The notes under the pieces were generated by a model, which ran no database searches, had not been told where the DNA came from, and was given only the letters and a program-made list of their open reading frames with translations. Made by a program: the position numbers and the translations under genes. DNA of 64,000 bases from Thermococcus thermotolerans (lineage in GTDB: Archaea; Methanobacteriota_B; Thermococci; Thermococcales; Thermococcaceae): NCBI RefSeq assembly GCF_024707485.1, contig NZ_CP102602.1, positions 1,860,001-1,924,000 on the forward strand. The letters run 5' to 3'. Numbering within the stretch: position 1 is the first letter of the stretch; every line of letters starts with the position of its first letter. Shown here piece by piece: positions 33,400 to 42,242 of this stretch.

Positions 33400-33966
33400 A
33401 TGGAGCTGCTCATCGTGAAGGATAGGGATATAGACTACGATGGTTCCGCGATAGGAAGCCACTGGGCCTACAGGAACTTTGGAATACTCGGGAACTCGCT
33501 GGTCGTTTTTCGTGGAAAGTGCGACGTTAAAGTGGAGGAGATGATCGACATCGAAGATTTGAGGGCGAGCAAGGAGATCAAGAGCGACGACATGGTGCAC
33601 TACATCATTGAAGTCTTTGATCTCGTCAACGCCCTCTTCGCCTCAGCACTCCAGAAGCTCTTCATAGCCAAGCTCTGCGAAGTTCTGGCTGAATATGGAA
33701 TAAAAACGACGAGAAAGGGCGACGACATCTACGTGAACGGAAAGAAGCTCAGCATCTCTATAGCCACCGTTTCACCCGTCAGCGTCAAGATTCACATCGG
33801 GATAAACGTGGAAGCAAAGGGAATCCCGGAGGGCGTTGATGCCATCGGCCTCAAGGAGCTCGGCATCACCGATGTGGAGGGCTTCATGGAGAGGACCGGA
33901 AAGGCCCTCGTCGAGGAGTTCGACAAGGTAAAGAAGGACAGCCTGAAGGTTCGGTGGGCTCAGTAG
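33400..33966 (+). CDS. DUF366 family protein
   Basis: This 188-residue conserved archaeal protein of unknown function has the DUF366 start (YDGSAIGSHWAYRNFG) and a central helix LVNALFASALQKLFIAKLCEVLAEYGI. It has a C-terminal strand-rich half with SISIATVSPVSVKIHIGINV, which resembles a lipoate-ligase or biotin-ligase-like sheet. No catalytic residue can be assigned. A GGTGATATC site precedes the ATG. It is in an operon with the MDP-1-like gene and overlaps the convergent kinase-like gene by 7 bases. Confidence 0.85.
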   Translation: MELLIVKDRDIDYDGSAIGSHWAYRNFGILGNSLVVFRGKCDVKVEEMIDIEDLRASKEIKSDDMVHYIIEVFDLVNALFASALQKLFIAKLCEVLAEYGIKTTRKGDDIYVNGKKLSISIATVSPVSVKIHIGINVEAKGIPEGVDAIGLKELGITDVEGFMERTGKALVEEFDKVKKDSLKVRWAQ

Positions 33967-34571
33967 ATGAGGGAGAGAACGCCTCCAACCACCGGAACCG
34001 CCAGGTTATCATCGACCCAGCCCTGGTATTCTGCCAGTGTCAAGATGACTGCCCACCCTATTTTTCCTATCGCTGCCGTGTCGAGCAACAGAAACGCTAT
34101 AACGAGAGCCGTTAGGAAGTATCCAGCGCTTCCCGTCCAGTGCTTCTTCAGCTTGACGTTGAAGCCGTGCCGTTTGAAGTAGAAGTGCCTGATTATTCCG
34201 GTTACCCCGTCGCTTATTGCCATCGCCAGTAGCAGGGCGGTGGCGTATTCCTTCGGCAGAACCATCGGCACGAGAGAGGCGGAGAATGCAAAGAAGACCT
34301 CGCCGTAGTTGTGCTCTATCTGATACCACGAGAACTCCCTCTTTTTGAGGTGCGGCCAGAGCTGAAATAGGCCGAAGACGAACGCCGCAGCGCTGAAGAC
34401 CTCGGGAGGTATTTTTCCGTAGTGGAACATCAGAACTGCAGGGACGATGCTGAAGTGGATTATCTTCCTGTTCACCCAGGCCCATTCCGGCCCGAGCCTT
34501 TTCGTGAGCCCTATGGCGAGGAGTATGAAGGCAGCGGCGATGCCGGCATAGGGTATCCAGCCGGGGAGCAT
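33960..34571 (-). CDS. Dolichol kinase / SEC59-DGK1-VTE5-like membrane protein
   Basis: The 203-residue protein has about six or seven membrane segments. Conserved features are RKIIHFSIVP near residue 35, AISDGVTGIIRHF near 122 and the KKHWTGSAGYFLT motif near 143, which match the CTP-dependent polyprenol/diacylglycerol kinase superfamily. In archaea such proteins may phosphorylate dolichol or geranylgeraniol-type lipids for membrane or N-glycan synthesis. The precise substrate cannot be seen. Confidence 0.78.
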   Translation of the reverse strand: MLPGWIPYAGIAAAFILLAIGLTKRLGPEWAWVNRKIIHFSIVPAVLMFHYGKIPPEVFSAAAFVFGLFQLWPHLKKREFSWYQIEHNYGEVFFAFSASLVPMVLPKEYATALLLAMAISDGVTGIIRHFYFKRHGFNVKLKKHWTGSAGYFLTALVIAFLLLDTAAIGKIGWAVILTLAEYQGWVDDNLAVPVVGGVLSLIY

Positions 34572-34604
34572 TTATTCCCACCAAAAAAGAAGAGGGGGTT
34601 GGGG

Positions 34605-35489
34605 TTAATATGAGTTGCCCCCGAAGGCCTTTCCAACGGCCTCCAGGGCGGTGATGAAATCGCTCGCGTGGACGATGATATACCAGTCATCCGTTCTCAC
34701 GAGTTCTCCCCGGGACTTTCCGACGAGCTCGCCATAAAGTCCTTGAATCCTGATTCTGGGTTCGGTCGTCGAGAGCTTGAGCGTTATCTCGACAGGCCTC
34801 CCGTTTTCCCAGACGATTCCCACCTTGAGGCCGGCTTTTGTTTCTCTCCCCTTTTTCAGGCCGAGCTTGAGGTAGCGGAGTCTCTCCTTCGGAACGTCAT
34901 TTTCCTCGGCCTTTTCTCCCAGGTACTCCTCGAACAGCATCAGTCCGTGAAGCCCTAGTGAATACCCGAAAACCGGAATTCCCAGGTCTCTCCTGCTTCT
35001 CCCCTTGTAAGCGTAGACCTCTATCCTTCCGCCCGAGCCCCGGGAGGCTGTGTAGAGTCCGTTTCCGTTATCGTCCCTGAAATCGCCCAGGAAATCAACC
35101 AGTTCACCGTACGCCGAAAATGGGAGCGAAAAGCTTGCCCACGTTCCCCACACCCTCGGAGGAATCGAGGTGAATCCGATTTCTTCGAGGTGGTACTCGA
35201 TCGGCTTTGGTCTCAGTATCAGGAATCCCCTATCCGTGGGCTCCAGTTCCAGCAGTGCCCTTTCACCTTGCACCAATGCAAACTTCCCATCGCTTTCGAA
35301 GTCTTTGGCCTTCAGGAGCCGGCTCCGTCGTATTCTCCTCTCTCCCAGCGAACTCACCACTACCGGGATCGGTGTTTTCCTTCCGCTTCCCTTATCGTAG
35401 GGTACCTTGAAGCCAGCTTTGAGAAGTTCCTCCTGTATCTCAAGCGATGCCGGGAAGAATACCTGCATTCTCTCCAGCTCAACCTCCAT
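34605..35489 (-). CDS. Thermococcales protein of unknown function
   Basis: The 294-residue protein is soluble, with no signal or membrane segment, and mixes short strands and helices. I recognise no domain. Noticeable parts are the basic RRIRRSRLLKAKDF segment near residue 55, the Gly-rich YTASRGSGGRIEVYAYKGRSRR near 147, and an aromatic C-terminal strand DDWYIIVHASDF. A TATA box (AAAGTTTATAAGC on the minus strand, 35537-35549) lies upstream. A second in-frame ATG seven codons in is an alternative start. Confidence 0.65.
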   Translation of the reverse strand: MEVELERMQVFFPASLEIQEELLKAGFKVPYDKGSGRKTPIPVVVSSLGERRIRRSRLLKAKDFESDGKFALVQGERALLELEPTDRGFLILRPKPIEYHLEEIGFTSIPPRVWGTWASFSLPFSAYGELVDFLGDFRDDNGNGLYTASRGSGGRIEVYAYKGRSRRDLGIPVFGYSLGLHGLMLFEEYLGEKAEENDVPKERLRYLKLGLKKGRETKAGLKVGIVWENGRPVEITLKLSTTEPRIRIQGLYGELVGKSRGELVRTDDWYIIVHASDFITALEAVGKAFGGNSY

Positions 35490-35617
35490 TGGTGGCCCTC
35501 CTTACTCTTTATGGTGGTTTTACTTTAGTTGCTTATAAACTTTTCCTTTTTTGAGTTGTCCTAAGTGCCGAGCTTAAGCTTAAAAGGCCCTCGTCAGAGC
35601 TAAGCGCGGTGGTGAGA

Positions 35618-37198
35618 ATGGTTCACTGGGCGGATTACATGGCTGAAAAGATAATTCGGGAAAGGGGCGATAAGGATGAATACGTCGTCGAGAGTGGTAT
35701 AACCCCGAGCGGTTACGTTCACATAGGGAACTTCAGGGAGTTCTTTACGGCCTATATAGTCGGCCACGCCTTGAGGGACAGGGGAAAGAAGGTCAGGCAC
35801 ATCCACATGTGGGATGACTACGACCGCTTTAGGAAGGTCCCAAAGAACGTTCCACCGGAGTGGAAGGAGCACCTTACGAGGCCGGTTAGGGAAGTTCCCG
35901 ATCCCTGGGGCTGCCACGACAGCTACGCGGAGCACTTCATGGAGCTCTTCGAGAGCGAGGTTGAGAAGCTCGGCATAGAGGTAGACTTCCTCCATGCCTA
36001 CGAGCTGTACAAGTCCGGTGAATACGCCGAAGAGATAAAGCTAGCTCTCCAAAAGCGCGATGAGATAAAGGCCGTCCTCGACAAGTACCGTGAGAGGGCC
36101 AAGCAGCCGCCCCTCGAAGAGGACTGGCAGCCGGTCATGGTTTACTGCCCGAAGTGCAGGAGAGAAGCTGAGTTCGTTTCCTGGGACGGCGAGTGGAAGG
36201 TCTCCTACAAGTGTCTCCACTGCGGCAGTGAGGGCGAGACCGACATAAGGGAAGGCAACGTCAAGCTCCGCTGGCGCGTTGACTGGCCGATGCGCTGGGC
36301 ACATTTCAGGGTGGACTTCGAGCCGGCCGGAAAGGACCACCTGGCAGCTGGTGGCTCGTACGACACCGGCAGGGAGATAGTGGAGAAAGCCTTTGGCTGG
36401 CCCGCGCCTATAACGCTCATGTATGAGTTCGTCGGAATAAAGGGTCAGAAGGGCAAGATGAGCGGTTCAAAGGGCAACGTTATACTCCTCAGCGACCTCT
36501 ACAAGGTTCTTGAGCCGGGAATAATACGCTTCATATACGCCAAGGCGAGGCCGAACAAAGAGCTCAAGATAGACCTAGGTCTCGGCCTTCTCAACCTCTA
36601 CGACGAGTTCGATAAGGTTGAGAGGATTTACTTCGGCCTTGAGCGGGCGAAGAACCCGGAGGAGGAAGAGGAGCTCAAGAGGACCTACGAGCTCTCGATG
36701 CCGAAGGTTCCCGCCAGGCTGACCGCACAGGCCCCCTTCAGGTTCCTTGTTACGCTCGTTCAGATGCCCCACCTCGACGAGAATGGAATAATCCGCGTCC
36801 TTCAGGAGCAGGGTCACGTTCCGAGAGAGCTGAGTGAAGATGACGTCGAGCGGGTAAGGCTCCGCATAAGGCTCGCCAAGAACTGGGTTGAGAAGTACGC
36901 CCCGGACAACGTGAAGTTCAGCATCCTGGAGGCGCCACCAGACATTGAACTGAGGCCCGAGGTAAGGGAGGCCATGCTTGAGGTCGCTGAGTGGCTCGGC
37001 TCTCACGGGAGCTTCACCGTTGACGAACTCAACAACGCGCTCTTTGATATCGCAAAGAAGCGTGGAATTTTGAGCAAAGAGTGGTTCAAAGCTTTGTACA
37101 ACGTCTTCATCGGCAAGGACCGTGGGCCAAGGCTGGCGCCTTTTCTGGCCTCCCTCAACAGGGACTTCGTGATAAGGCGCCTCCGCATGGAGGGCTGA
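35618..37198 (+). CDS. lysS: Class I lysyl-tRNA synthetase
   Basis: This is the archaeal class I LysRS, unrelated to the bacterial class II enzyme. The 526-residue protein has the HIGH-like GYVHIGN near residue 33, a zinc ribbon (CPKC and CLHC, about residues 174-209) and the KMSKS-like KMSGSKGN near 284. A C-terminal helical cage for the anticodon follows. The start is the ATG at 35618 behind GGTGGTGA; two upstream GTGs are inside the site. Promoter AAGCTTAAAAGG lies about 40 bp upstream. Confidence 0.96.
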   Translation: MVHWADYMAEKIIRERGDKDEYVVESGITPSGYVHIGNFREFFTAYIVGHALRDRGKKVRHIHMWDDYDRFRKVPKNVPPEWKEHLTRPVREVPDPWGCHDSYAEHFMELFESEVEKLGIEVDFLHAYELYKSGEYAEEIKLALQKRDEIKAVLDKYRERAKQPPLEEDWQPVMVYCPKCRREAEFVSWDGEWKVSYKCLHCGSEGETDIREGNVKLRWRVDWPMRWAHFRVDFEPAGKDHLAAGGSYDTGREIVEKAFGWPAPITLMYEFVGIKGQKGKMSGSKGNVILLSDLYKVLEPGIIRFIYAKARPNKELKIDLGLGLLNLYDEFDKVERIYFGLERAKNPEEEEELKRTYELSMPKVPARLTAQAPFRFLVTLVQMPHLDENGIIRVLQEQGHVPRELSEDDVERVRLRIRLAKNWVEKYAPDNVKFSILEAPPDIELRPEVREAMLEVAEWLGSHGSFTVDELNNALFDIAKKRGILSKEWFKALYNVFIGKDRGPRLAPFLASLNRDFVIRRLRMEG

Positions 37199-37199
37199 T

Positions 37200-37231
37200 T
37201 TCGATTTTTCAACCTTTCTTGTCTTTTTCTC
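37200..37231 (+). terminator. T-rich terminator tract after lysS
   Basis: Several T-runs (TTTTTC, CTTTCTT, CTTTTTCTC) directly follow the lysS stop and suit archaeal termination. Confidence 0.4.
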
Positions 37232-37258
37232 GTGGTATTTTCGGAGCTTTTCACAGCA

Positions 37259-37276
37259 TGTCGAATTTTCTCGACA
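37259..37276. promoter_or_regulatory. Inverted repeat beside the iorB-like promoter
   Basis: TGTCGA-ATTTTC-TCGACA is a perfect 6-bp dyad immediately upstream of the BRE/TATA region (GATTTTTATCG, 37279-37290). Its position could suit an activator or repressor. Confidence 0.35.
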
Positions 37277-37320
37277 ACAGATTTTTATCGTCTCCATCTC
37301 AAGGCCTTCTGGTGATGTCG

Positions 37321-37905
37321 ATGGAGTTCAACCTCATAATCACCGGTGTCGGCGGGCAGGGCGGTTTGACCCTCTCAAGGATAGTGGGAAACGCCGCCAT
37401 GCACGAAGGCTACAACGTGAGAATAGGTGAAACCCTTGGAATGAGCCAGCGCTATGGAAGCGTTCTGAGCTACCTCCGCTTCGGCGATGAGGTTTACTCA
37501 CCCCTCATCGAGGAAGGCAGAGCAAACCTCATGCTCGCCCTTGAACCCGCCGAGGCGCTGAGGAACGCTCGGTTTTTGGGGAAGAATAGTCACGCAGTGG
37601 TCAACGCCTACCCGATCCACACGGCAACGACCCTCGTCGGGAAGGAGAAGTATCCAGAGCTGGAGGAGATAAGGAATGCCATCGGTAGGATCTGTCCTGT
37701 CGACATGCTCAACTTCCAGCGCGAGGCAGAGGGGATAAACCCCAGAACCCTCGGCGTCCTCATGCTCGGCTACGCGTTTGGTAAAGGTCTGGTGCCCCTC
37801 AGGAAGGAGTCATTGCTGGAGGGGATAAGGCTCACCCTCCGGGAGAAGCTATGGGAGGTCAACTTCAGAGCCCTTGAGCGGGGAATAGAGCTTTCCAAGG
37901 CATGA
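37321..37905 (+). CDS. 2-oxoacid:ferredoxin oxidoreductase gamma/beta-type subunit, IorB-like, unpaired
   Basis: The 194-residue protein has the hallmark ITGVGGQGGLTLSRIVGNAAM and the GETLGMSQRYGSVLSYLRFG segment of the gamma domain of pyruvate:ferredoxin oxidoreductase (POR) / indolepyruvate:ferredoxin oxidoreductase (IOR) enzymes. IorB normally works with a large IorA subunit carrying TPP and FeS clusters, but no such gene is adjacent. It may serve a distant partner or be a paralogue of the true IorB. The ATG at 37321 follows GGTGAT; an ATG two codons upstream overlaps that site. Confidence 0.82.
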   Translation: MEFNLIITGVGGQGGLTLSRIVGNAAMHEGYNVRIGETLGMSQRYGSVLSYLRFGDEVYSPLIEEGRANLMLALEPAEALRNARFLGKNSHAVVNAYPIHTATTLVGKEKYPELEEIRNAIGRICPVDMLNFQREAEGINPRTLGVLMLGYAFGKGLVPLRKESLLEGIRLTLREKLWEVNFRALERGIELSKA

Positions 37906-37914
37906 TTTTTCTTT

Positions 37915-39081
37915 TCACTCGTTGTGCTTTATGAAGAAGGCGTAGAATATCGCCGTCGCTATAACGTAAAGCAGAGCGGTCGCGTAGAACGGATAGCTCA
38001 GGGACATGCCGAAGAGCAGACCGCCGACGTAGTTCCCTCCTCCTCTCATAAAGGTCGAGAAGGCCCTCCTTATTCCAGCGGCCGTTGCCTTCTCCTCGGT
38101 CGAGAAGAAGCCCATCATAAAGGAGTCGTTTATGGGCCAGACTATGTTCATGAGAATGGAGCGGACGACGTATAGCAGTGCCGCTAACAGGAAGGTCTCT
38201 ATCGAGGGGAATATCGCGAAGAGAAAGGCCGCTATGCTCTGGAAGGACGTTATCACCTTCACAGGCCCTATCCTGTGAACCAGCCTTGGAAGGCCGAAGG
38301 AGCCGAGACCCATGGCCAGTTGCTGGAAAAAGAATATCCCGCTTATTGCCGCGAGCGTCTGTCCGAACTGGAGCTTAAAGTAGAGGCTCATGTACGGTAT
38401 GGTTATCCCTGCGCCAAAGCCTATCAGCGCACTTGGAAGGGAGAACTTGAGTATCTTGACGACCAGCTCGCGGTTCCAGTTTATCCTTGGATTCTTCACG
38501 GGAACATCGCGGATTATGAGTAAGGCAGGAATCACTAGGGCAAACTGGAGGAGCGCCAGCGAGATGACCAGCCTGTAGGCTATCCCCTCGCTCAGCCCGA
38601 GGCCCACGAAAAGGCCCGGGGCAAAGCCGGCTATGAGGACCCCCAGGGCGTTGAATATTGTCCCTATGCCGAAGCTTATCGAGAACGCGTGATGTCTCTG
38701 CTCCTCGCCGACTTCCTCACTGAGCAGTGCAGTAAAGTTTGGCTGTCTCAGACCCATATTTGCTCCAACCAGAAAGAAGCCTAAAGCGAGTACGTAGTCG
38801 TTTATCGCGGCCACCTGGAGGAGCCTCCCGGCCAGCCCGAGAAGGGCGGAGATGATGAGGGTTCTTCTATAACCCAGCCTCAGTGAGACCTGACCGGCTA
38901 TCAGGAAGAACAGTCCCCCCGTGAACGTCTGTATTGAAAAGAACGTCCCCATGGCGGCCATATTGTATCCCAGAACGGTCAGATAGAACGGCATGATGAA
39001 TATTGAGAACTGGAGGAACAGCTGGCCGGCTGCGTTTGCCGCTATGAGTATCTTTGCGTCTCTGCCGTAGCCCTGGAACAT
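37915..39081 (-). CDS. MFS transporter, 12 membrane segments
   Basis: The 388-residue protein has about 12 hydrophobic helices in two halves and an MFS loop 2-3 motif in the form GQVSLRLGYRRTLI. The loop between helices 6 and 7 is short and basic (RDVPVKNPRINWNRELVVK). Substrate is unknown. No ribosome binding site precedes the ATG, while a TATA box (CTTATAAACG on the minus strand, 39101-39110) stands about 25 bp away, so a leaderless mRNA is expected. It is divergent from the AbrB-PhoU regulator gene. Confidence 0.85.
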   Translation of the reverse strand: MFQGYGRDAKILIAANAAGQLFLQFSIFIMPFYLTVLGYNMAAMGTFFSIQTFTGGLFFLIAGQVSLRLGYRRTLIISALLGLAGRLLQVAAINDYVLALGFFLVGANMGLRQPNFTALLSEEVGEEQRHHAFSISFGIGTIFNALGVLIAGFAPGLFVGLGLSEGIAYRLVISLALLQFALVIPALLIIRDVPVKNPRINWNRELVVKILKFSLPSALIGFGAGITIPYMSLYFKLQFGQTLAAISGIFFFQQLAMGLGSFGLPRLVHRIGPVKVITSFQSIAAFLFAIFPSIETFLLAALLYVVRSILMNIVWPINDSFMMGFFSTEEKATAAGIRRAFSTFMRGGGNYVGGLLFGMSLSYPFYATALLYVIATAIFYAFFIKHNE

Positions 39082-39083
39082 GT

Positions 39084-39101
39084 GCTAACGTTAATCTTAG
39101 C
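39084..39101. promoter_or_regulatory. Short inverted repeat between TATA box and MFS start
   Basis: GCTAA and TTAGC are inverted arms separated by 8 bases, placed between the minus-strand TATA box and the leaderless start at 39081. It could be an operator, but 5-bp arms are weak evidence. Confidence 0.3.
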
Positions 39102-39169
39102 GTTTATAAGTCTGTCGAATTGAAGCCTTTTATACCGCGTCGGTTTTCTATATATTGGCGGTGATATCT

Positions 39170-40084
39170 ATGGAGTTCAGGAAAATCCAATTTACCGGCA
39201 GGAGTTCATACATAATATCCCTGCCCAAAAAGTGGGTTCGGGAACACAACCTCACCCAGGGCGACGTGGTTCCGCTCTCAATAAACCCCGATGGCAGCAT
39301 AACCATATTCCCAAAGGAGCCCAAAGATGTGAGTGAGAAAAAGATCCTCCGCATCTCCAGGGAGTACTCGCCCGACATGGCGGTCAGGCTCGTTATCTCT
39401 GCCTACATTCAGGGTTACGACGTCCTTGAGATTCACCTCGCTGAGGAGATGCCGATATACAAGGTCAAGATAAGGAAGATTCTCCAGAGCCTTCCGGGGG
39501 TTGAGATAATACTTGACGAGCCCCAGAGAATAGTTGCCAAGAGCCTCCTCGATGAGGAGGAGGTTAACCTGGCCGAGCTCCTCAACAGGATTCGCTCGCT
39601 CATCATATCGATGCTCGGCGACCTTGAGCTTCTCATTGCCTCTCCCGGGGACGGGGAGATCCTCCGCGACATAAACGACCTTGAGAACGAGCTGGACAGG
39701 TTCTACTTCCTCATAATCCGTGCAGTCAACCGGCTCCTCAACAAGCGTGGCGTTACGGAGGAGAGCGGCATAATAAAGAGGACTTTTGACCTTCTCGGGA
39801 TACTGTTCATAGTGCGCAACATAGAGCGCATAGGGGATCACATAATGAGGATAGCCGAAAACCCGGGGGCTGTGAACATCCAGTACCTCAAGGAAAAGTT
39901 TGGTCATGTGATGGCCCAGATAGAGGAGAGGGACCTTGGCAAGATAGACAGGCTCATGCTTGAGCTGAAGGAGGAGATACGCTCCATCGACTACCGGCAG
40001 TCAATAGCCCTTGAGAGCTACCGGAGAATCCTGGAGTACCTTGAGAACATTGGGGAAACAATAATCAACATGGCTCTGAGCTGA
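39170..40084 (+). CDS. AbrB-PhoU domain regulator, phosphate-uptake-like
   Basis: The 304-residue protein has an N-terminal SpoVT/AbrB-like fold (MEFRKIQFTGRSSYIISLPKKW, cut here to its key parts KIQFTG and SLPKKWV) and two PhoU helical repeats with the metal-binding-like LENELDRFYFLIIRAVNR and VRNIERIGDHIMRIAE. Archaeal relatives are annotated as phosphate uptake regulators, though no phosphate transport genes are adjacent. The ATG at 39170 follows GGTGAT; the promoter is CCTTTTATACC near 39130. Confidence 0.86.
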   Translation: MEFRKIQFTGRSSYIISLPKKWVREHNLTQGDVVPLSINPDGSITIFPKEPKDVSEKKILRISREYSPDMAVRLVISAYIQGYDVLEIHLAEEMPIYKVKIRKILQSLPGVEIILDEPQRIVAKSLLDEEEVNLAELLNRIRSLIISMLGDLELLIASPGDGEILRDINDLENELDRFYFLIIRAVNRLLNKRGVTEESGIIKRTFDLLGILFIVRNIERIGDHIMRIAENPGAVNIQYLKEKFGHVMAQIEERDLGKIDRLMLELKEEIRSIDYRQSIALESYRRILEYLENIGETIINMALS

Positions 40085-40149
40085 AGTTCTTATCTTCCCG
40101 TTTCCATAACCCTTTTAACCGTTCGAACGTTCTTTTCTCCGGTGGTTCT

Positions 40150-41070
40150 ATGCCAGCGATAATAGTCCACGGCGGTGCCGGTACTATACGGAAAGAGGAG
40201 CGCATTCCAAAGGTCATCGAGGGTGTCAAGGAGGCAGTTCTGGCCGGATGGCGCGAACTCAAGAGGGGCTCTGCTTTGGATGCGGTTGAGGAGGCAGTCA
40301 AGGCCCTGGAAGACAACCCACTCTTCAACGCTGGAACCGGGAGCGTTTTGACACTCGACGGAAAGGTCGAGATGGACGCGGCAATAATGCGCGGCAAAAC
40401 GCTTGAAGCGGGCGCCGTCGCCGGGATCTGGGGGGTCAAGAATCCGATAAGCGTCGCTCGAAAGGTCATGGAGAAGACCGACCACGTGCTCCTCAACGGT
40501 GAGGGAGCGGTAAAGTTCGCCAGGCTCATGGGCTTCGAGGAGTACAATCCCATAACAGACGAGAGGCTGAAGCAGTGGGAGGAGCTCAGGAGGAAGCTCA
40601 TCGAGAGGGGCGAAACGAAGCACTGGAAGAAGCTCAACGAGCTTATCAAGGAGTATCCCGAAGTCCTCAGGAGCACCGTTGGTGCGGTCGCCTTTGACGG
40701 CGAGGAGGTCGTTGCCGGAACGTCCACCGGAGGGGTCTTCCTCAAGATGTTCGGCAGGGTCGGCGACACGCCGATAATCGGAGGCGGAACCTACGCCAAT
40801 GAAGTGGCAGGGGCCTCCTGCACGGGCCTGGGGGAGGTGGCCATAAAGCTTGCCCTTGCCAAGAGCGCCACCGACTTTGTCCGCCTCGGAATGGACGCTC
40901 AGGCTGCAAGCGACGCAGCCATAAGCCTCGCAACGCGCTACTTCGGCAGGGACACGATGGGCATCATCATGGTTGACTCTAAAGGCAACGTCGGCTTCGC
41001 CAAGAACACGAAGCATATGAGCTATGCCTTCATGCAGGACGGTATGGAAGGGCCGGAGGCGGGTGTTTAG
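40150..41070 (+). CDS. Plant-type L-asparaginase / isoaspartyl peptidase, Ntn hydrolase
   Basis: The 306-residue precursor should cleave itself before Thr in RSTVGAVAFDG (near residue 179) to give alpha and beta chains, with Thr as nucleophile. The N-terminal IIVHGGAGTI and the NAGTGSVLTLDG loop, and the C-terminal GGGTYANEVAGASCTGLGE, fit the family. Such enzymes hydrolyse L-asparagine or isoaspartyl dipeptides; a related Thermococcus kodakarensis enzyme is, as I recall, TK2246. It is followed by an MFS gene whose GTG overlaps the stop codon. Confidence 0.92.
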   Translation: MPAIIVHGGAGTIRKEERIPKVIEGVKEAVLAGWRELKRGSALDAVEEAVKALEDNPLFNAGTGSVLTLDGKVEMDAAIMRGKTLEAGAVAGIWGVKNPISVARKVMEKTDHVLLNGEGAVKFARLMGFEEYNPITDERLKQWEELRRKLIERGETKHWKKLNELIKEYPEVLRSTVGAVAFDGEEVVAGTSTGGVFLKMFGRVGDTPIIGGGTYANEVAGASCTGLGEVAIKLALAKSATDFVRLGMDAQAASDAAISLATRYFGRDTMGIIMVDSKGNVGFAKNTKHMSYAFMQDGMEGPEAGV

Positions 41071-42242
41071 TGGGGGGCCGCCTTAGGGACGTCTGGCTGC
41101 TCAACCTGTCCACGTTTTTCTTCTTCCTGGGGATAAGCGTAGTGAACCCCATAATCTCGCCATTTGCGATCACGCTCCGTGCGACGCCGTTTCTCGTTGG
41201 CCTGGTAGCGGGCATAGCATCGATCATATCCTTGATTTCGAAGCCCCTCGGCGGCCTGATCGGGGACAGGGGCTACCGGTTCCAGGCCATGATACTGGGG
41301 AACGTCCTTGGGATGGTTGCGGGCCTCCTCTACGTGTCGTCCGCACTCATGGGGAACCTGTGGGTGTTTGCGGCGGCCAGGGCGATTCACGGGTTCTCAA
41401 TGGGGATATTCTTCCCCTCCAGTCTCTCCACCGCCGTTGACCTCGCACCTGAGGGAAGGGTGGGGGAGACCCTCGGCTGGCGCGGCATGATGTTCTCCCT
41501 GGGCAACATCGTAGGGCCTGCCCTTGGCGGCTACCTCTCGGACATTCTGGGCTTTGTTGGGGCGTTCACCTTTACGCTCATATTTGCCCTCATCGGTGCC
41601 GCCTTCGTGATACCCGTTTGGATGGGTGAGCGGGGACTCCAGCACAAACGTGTTCACACGGAACATGTGGGTTACTCTGAACTTCTCCGCCCCTACTTCA
41701 TAGCCGCCTCACTGGCCCTGTTTTTCTTTGCCTTCTCATACGCGGGCGTTATCACGTACCTACCGGCGTTTTACAAGACCATTGGCCTTCCCCAGAGGGT
41801 GTTCGGCCTCTACATGATGGTCATAGGGGTGGCGAGCTTTATAATGAGACTGATCGGGGGCAAGACTGCCGATAGGGTCGGTCCTATACCCGTTATAAGG
41901 ACGGGGGTTTTCCTTGTCATTGCGGGGTACGTGGTTCTCATATACCACAGGCTTCCTTACCTGTCCTACATAAGCGCCCTTCTGATAGGTTGGGGGTTCG
42001 GCCTTTCGGTTCCGGCGATGCAGCTCATGGCCCTCGCCCCCCTGCCGGGGAGGATACGGACGATGGGTTCGAGTGTGTACACGATGTTCTTTGACCTCGG
42101 GATGCTTGGGGGACAGGTTGTCCTCGGCTACGTCGCAGGTGTGAGGGGGTACACTGGCGTCTTTCCACTGCTCCCCTTCATAGCGGCCGCATCACTTATA
42201 ATAGTCCACGCGCCTCTCATCATGGGAGGTAGGGAGAAATGA
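41070..42242 (+). CDS. MFS transporter, operon with asparaginase and radical SAM gene
   Basis: The 390-residue protein has 12 predicted membrane segments and the MFS loop motif GGLIGDRGYRFQ between helices 2 and 3. It starts with GTG overlapping the asparaginase stop (TAGTG) and itself overlaps the radical SAM gene by 4 bases. The close packing suggests joint expression, though the transported substrate cannot be deduced. Amino acid or peptide exchange would fit the first gene, but that is inference. Confidence 0.85.
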   Translation: MGGRLRDVWLLNLSTFFFFLGISVVNPIISPFAITLRATPFLVGLVAGIASIISLISKPLGGLIGDRGYRFQAMILGNVLGMVAGLLYVSSALMGNLWVFAAARAIHGFSMGIFFPSSLSTAVDLAPEGRVGETLGWRGMMFSLGNIVGPALGGYLSDILGFVGAFTFTLIFALIGAAFVIPVWMGERGLQHKRVHTEHVGYSELLRPYFIAASLALFFFAFSYAGVITYLPAFYKTIGLPQRVFGLYMMVIGVASFIMRLIGGKTADRVGPIPVIRTGVFLVIAGYVVLIYHRLPYLSYISALLIGWGFGLSVPAMQLMALAPLPGRIRTMGSSVYTMFFDLGMLGGQVVLGYVAGVRGYTGVFPLLPFIAAASLIIVHAPLIMGGREK

